A stretch of 64,000 bases of DNA, taken from NCBI GenBank assembly GCA_026929865.2, contig CM049408.1, positions 2,947,501-3,011,500 of the forward strand. The letters run 5' to 3'. This DNA comes from Hyperoplus lanceolatus (lineage: Eukaryota > Chordata > Actinopteri > Uranoscopiformes > Ammodytidae). Every line of letters starts with the position of its first letter. Within the stretch, counting starts at the first letter, position 1. Of the stretch, positions 63,832 to 64,000 are shown one piece after another. A program made the position numbers and the translations under genes. The notes below the pieces were generated by a model that searched no databases, was not told the DNA's origin, and was given only the letters and a program-made list of their open reading frames with translations.

Positions 63832-64000
63832 TTAATTTATCATTACAATGGCAGGGCACAGCAAATCCCGTGGCATATGAAATGAAATTGTCTTGATCCT
63901 GCTTGGGCCTCTAGCCCTTGTGTTGTTTTTTCCCCTTTCCCCTTGTCTGTGTTCAGGGGCCTATTGCATAAAACTAGGATGAGGGATTAACCCAGGATAT
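63832..64000. other. Right flank, nothing recognised
   Basis: Non-coding sequence after the DIRS element; the ending GGGGCCTATTGCATAAAAC may be a repeat terminus cut by the window edge. Confidence 0.4.

Overview
The window looks like nuclear DNA of a ray-finned fish, probably a percomorph. The reasons are one conserved vertebrate developmental gene, very abundant CA/GT and other microsatellites, and a transposon mix typical of teleosts: hAT, Tc1/mariner, Harbinger-like and TTAA-targeted DNA elements, a BEL/Pao LTR retrotransposon, a DIRS-like tyrosine-recombinase retrotransposon, L2-like LINE tails and a tRNA-derived SINE. I recognise only one host protein-coding gene, goosecoid (gsc), on the + strand at 19918-23352. 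It has three exons joining to 240 codons and encodes a K50 paired-like homeodomain repressor. Its TATA box, a palindromic CRE, two P3-type homeodomain palindromes and a 13-codon upstream ORF lie just before the start codon.

Layout. 1-19.5 kb is the gsc upstream flank: non-coding DNA broken up by microsatellites and small inverted-repeat elements (2996-4001, 6510-6810, 8451-8692, 11506-12293, 14805-15247) and a folded-back Tc1-like element (15259-16806). 19.55-23.7 kb is gsc; intron 2 carries a LINE tail plus (ATT)n and (AAT)n arrays, and a (GT)46 array starts 18 bp after the stop codon. 25.2-36.7 kb is a minus-strand BEL/Pao element with two 533-bp LTRs and a CATGT target duplication. Four other elements have inserted into it (25460-26772, 28628-30067, 31477-32078, 32999-35823), and its polymerase/integrase core is lost. 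37-53 kb holds a Tc1 transposase relic, further inverted-repeat elements, LINE relics and a SINE. 53.06-63.83 kb is a degenerate DIRS-like element with inverted terminal repeats, an internal complementary region, gag and tyrosine recombinase. A 5.7-kb hAT element with a nearly complete transposase has inserted into its left end, and that hAT in turn carries a Ty3/gypsy integrase relic.

The genes do not form a shared pathway. The main story is a solitary organizer gene in a repeat-rich region. Insertion order can be read from target-site duplications: BEL/Pao and DIRS first, then hAT and inverted-repeat elements into them. Apart from gsc and the reasonably long transposase frames, the long open frames are mostly translations of microsatellites or of strands opposite transposons. 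I found no rRNA, tRNA gene or CRISPR array.
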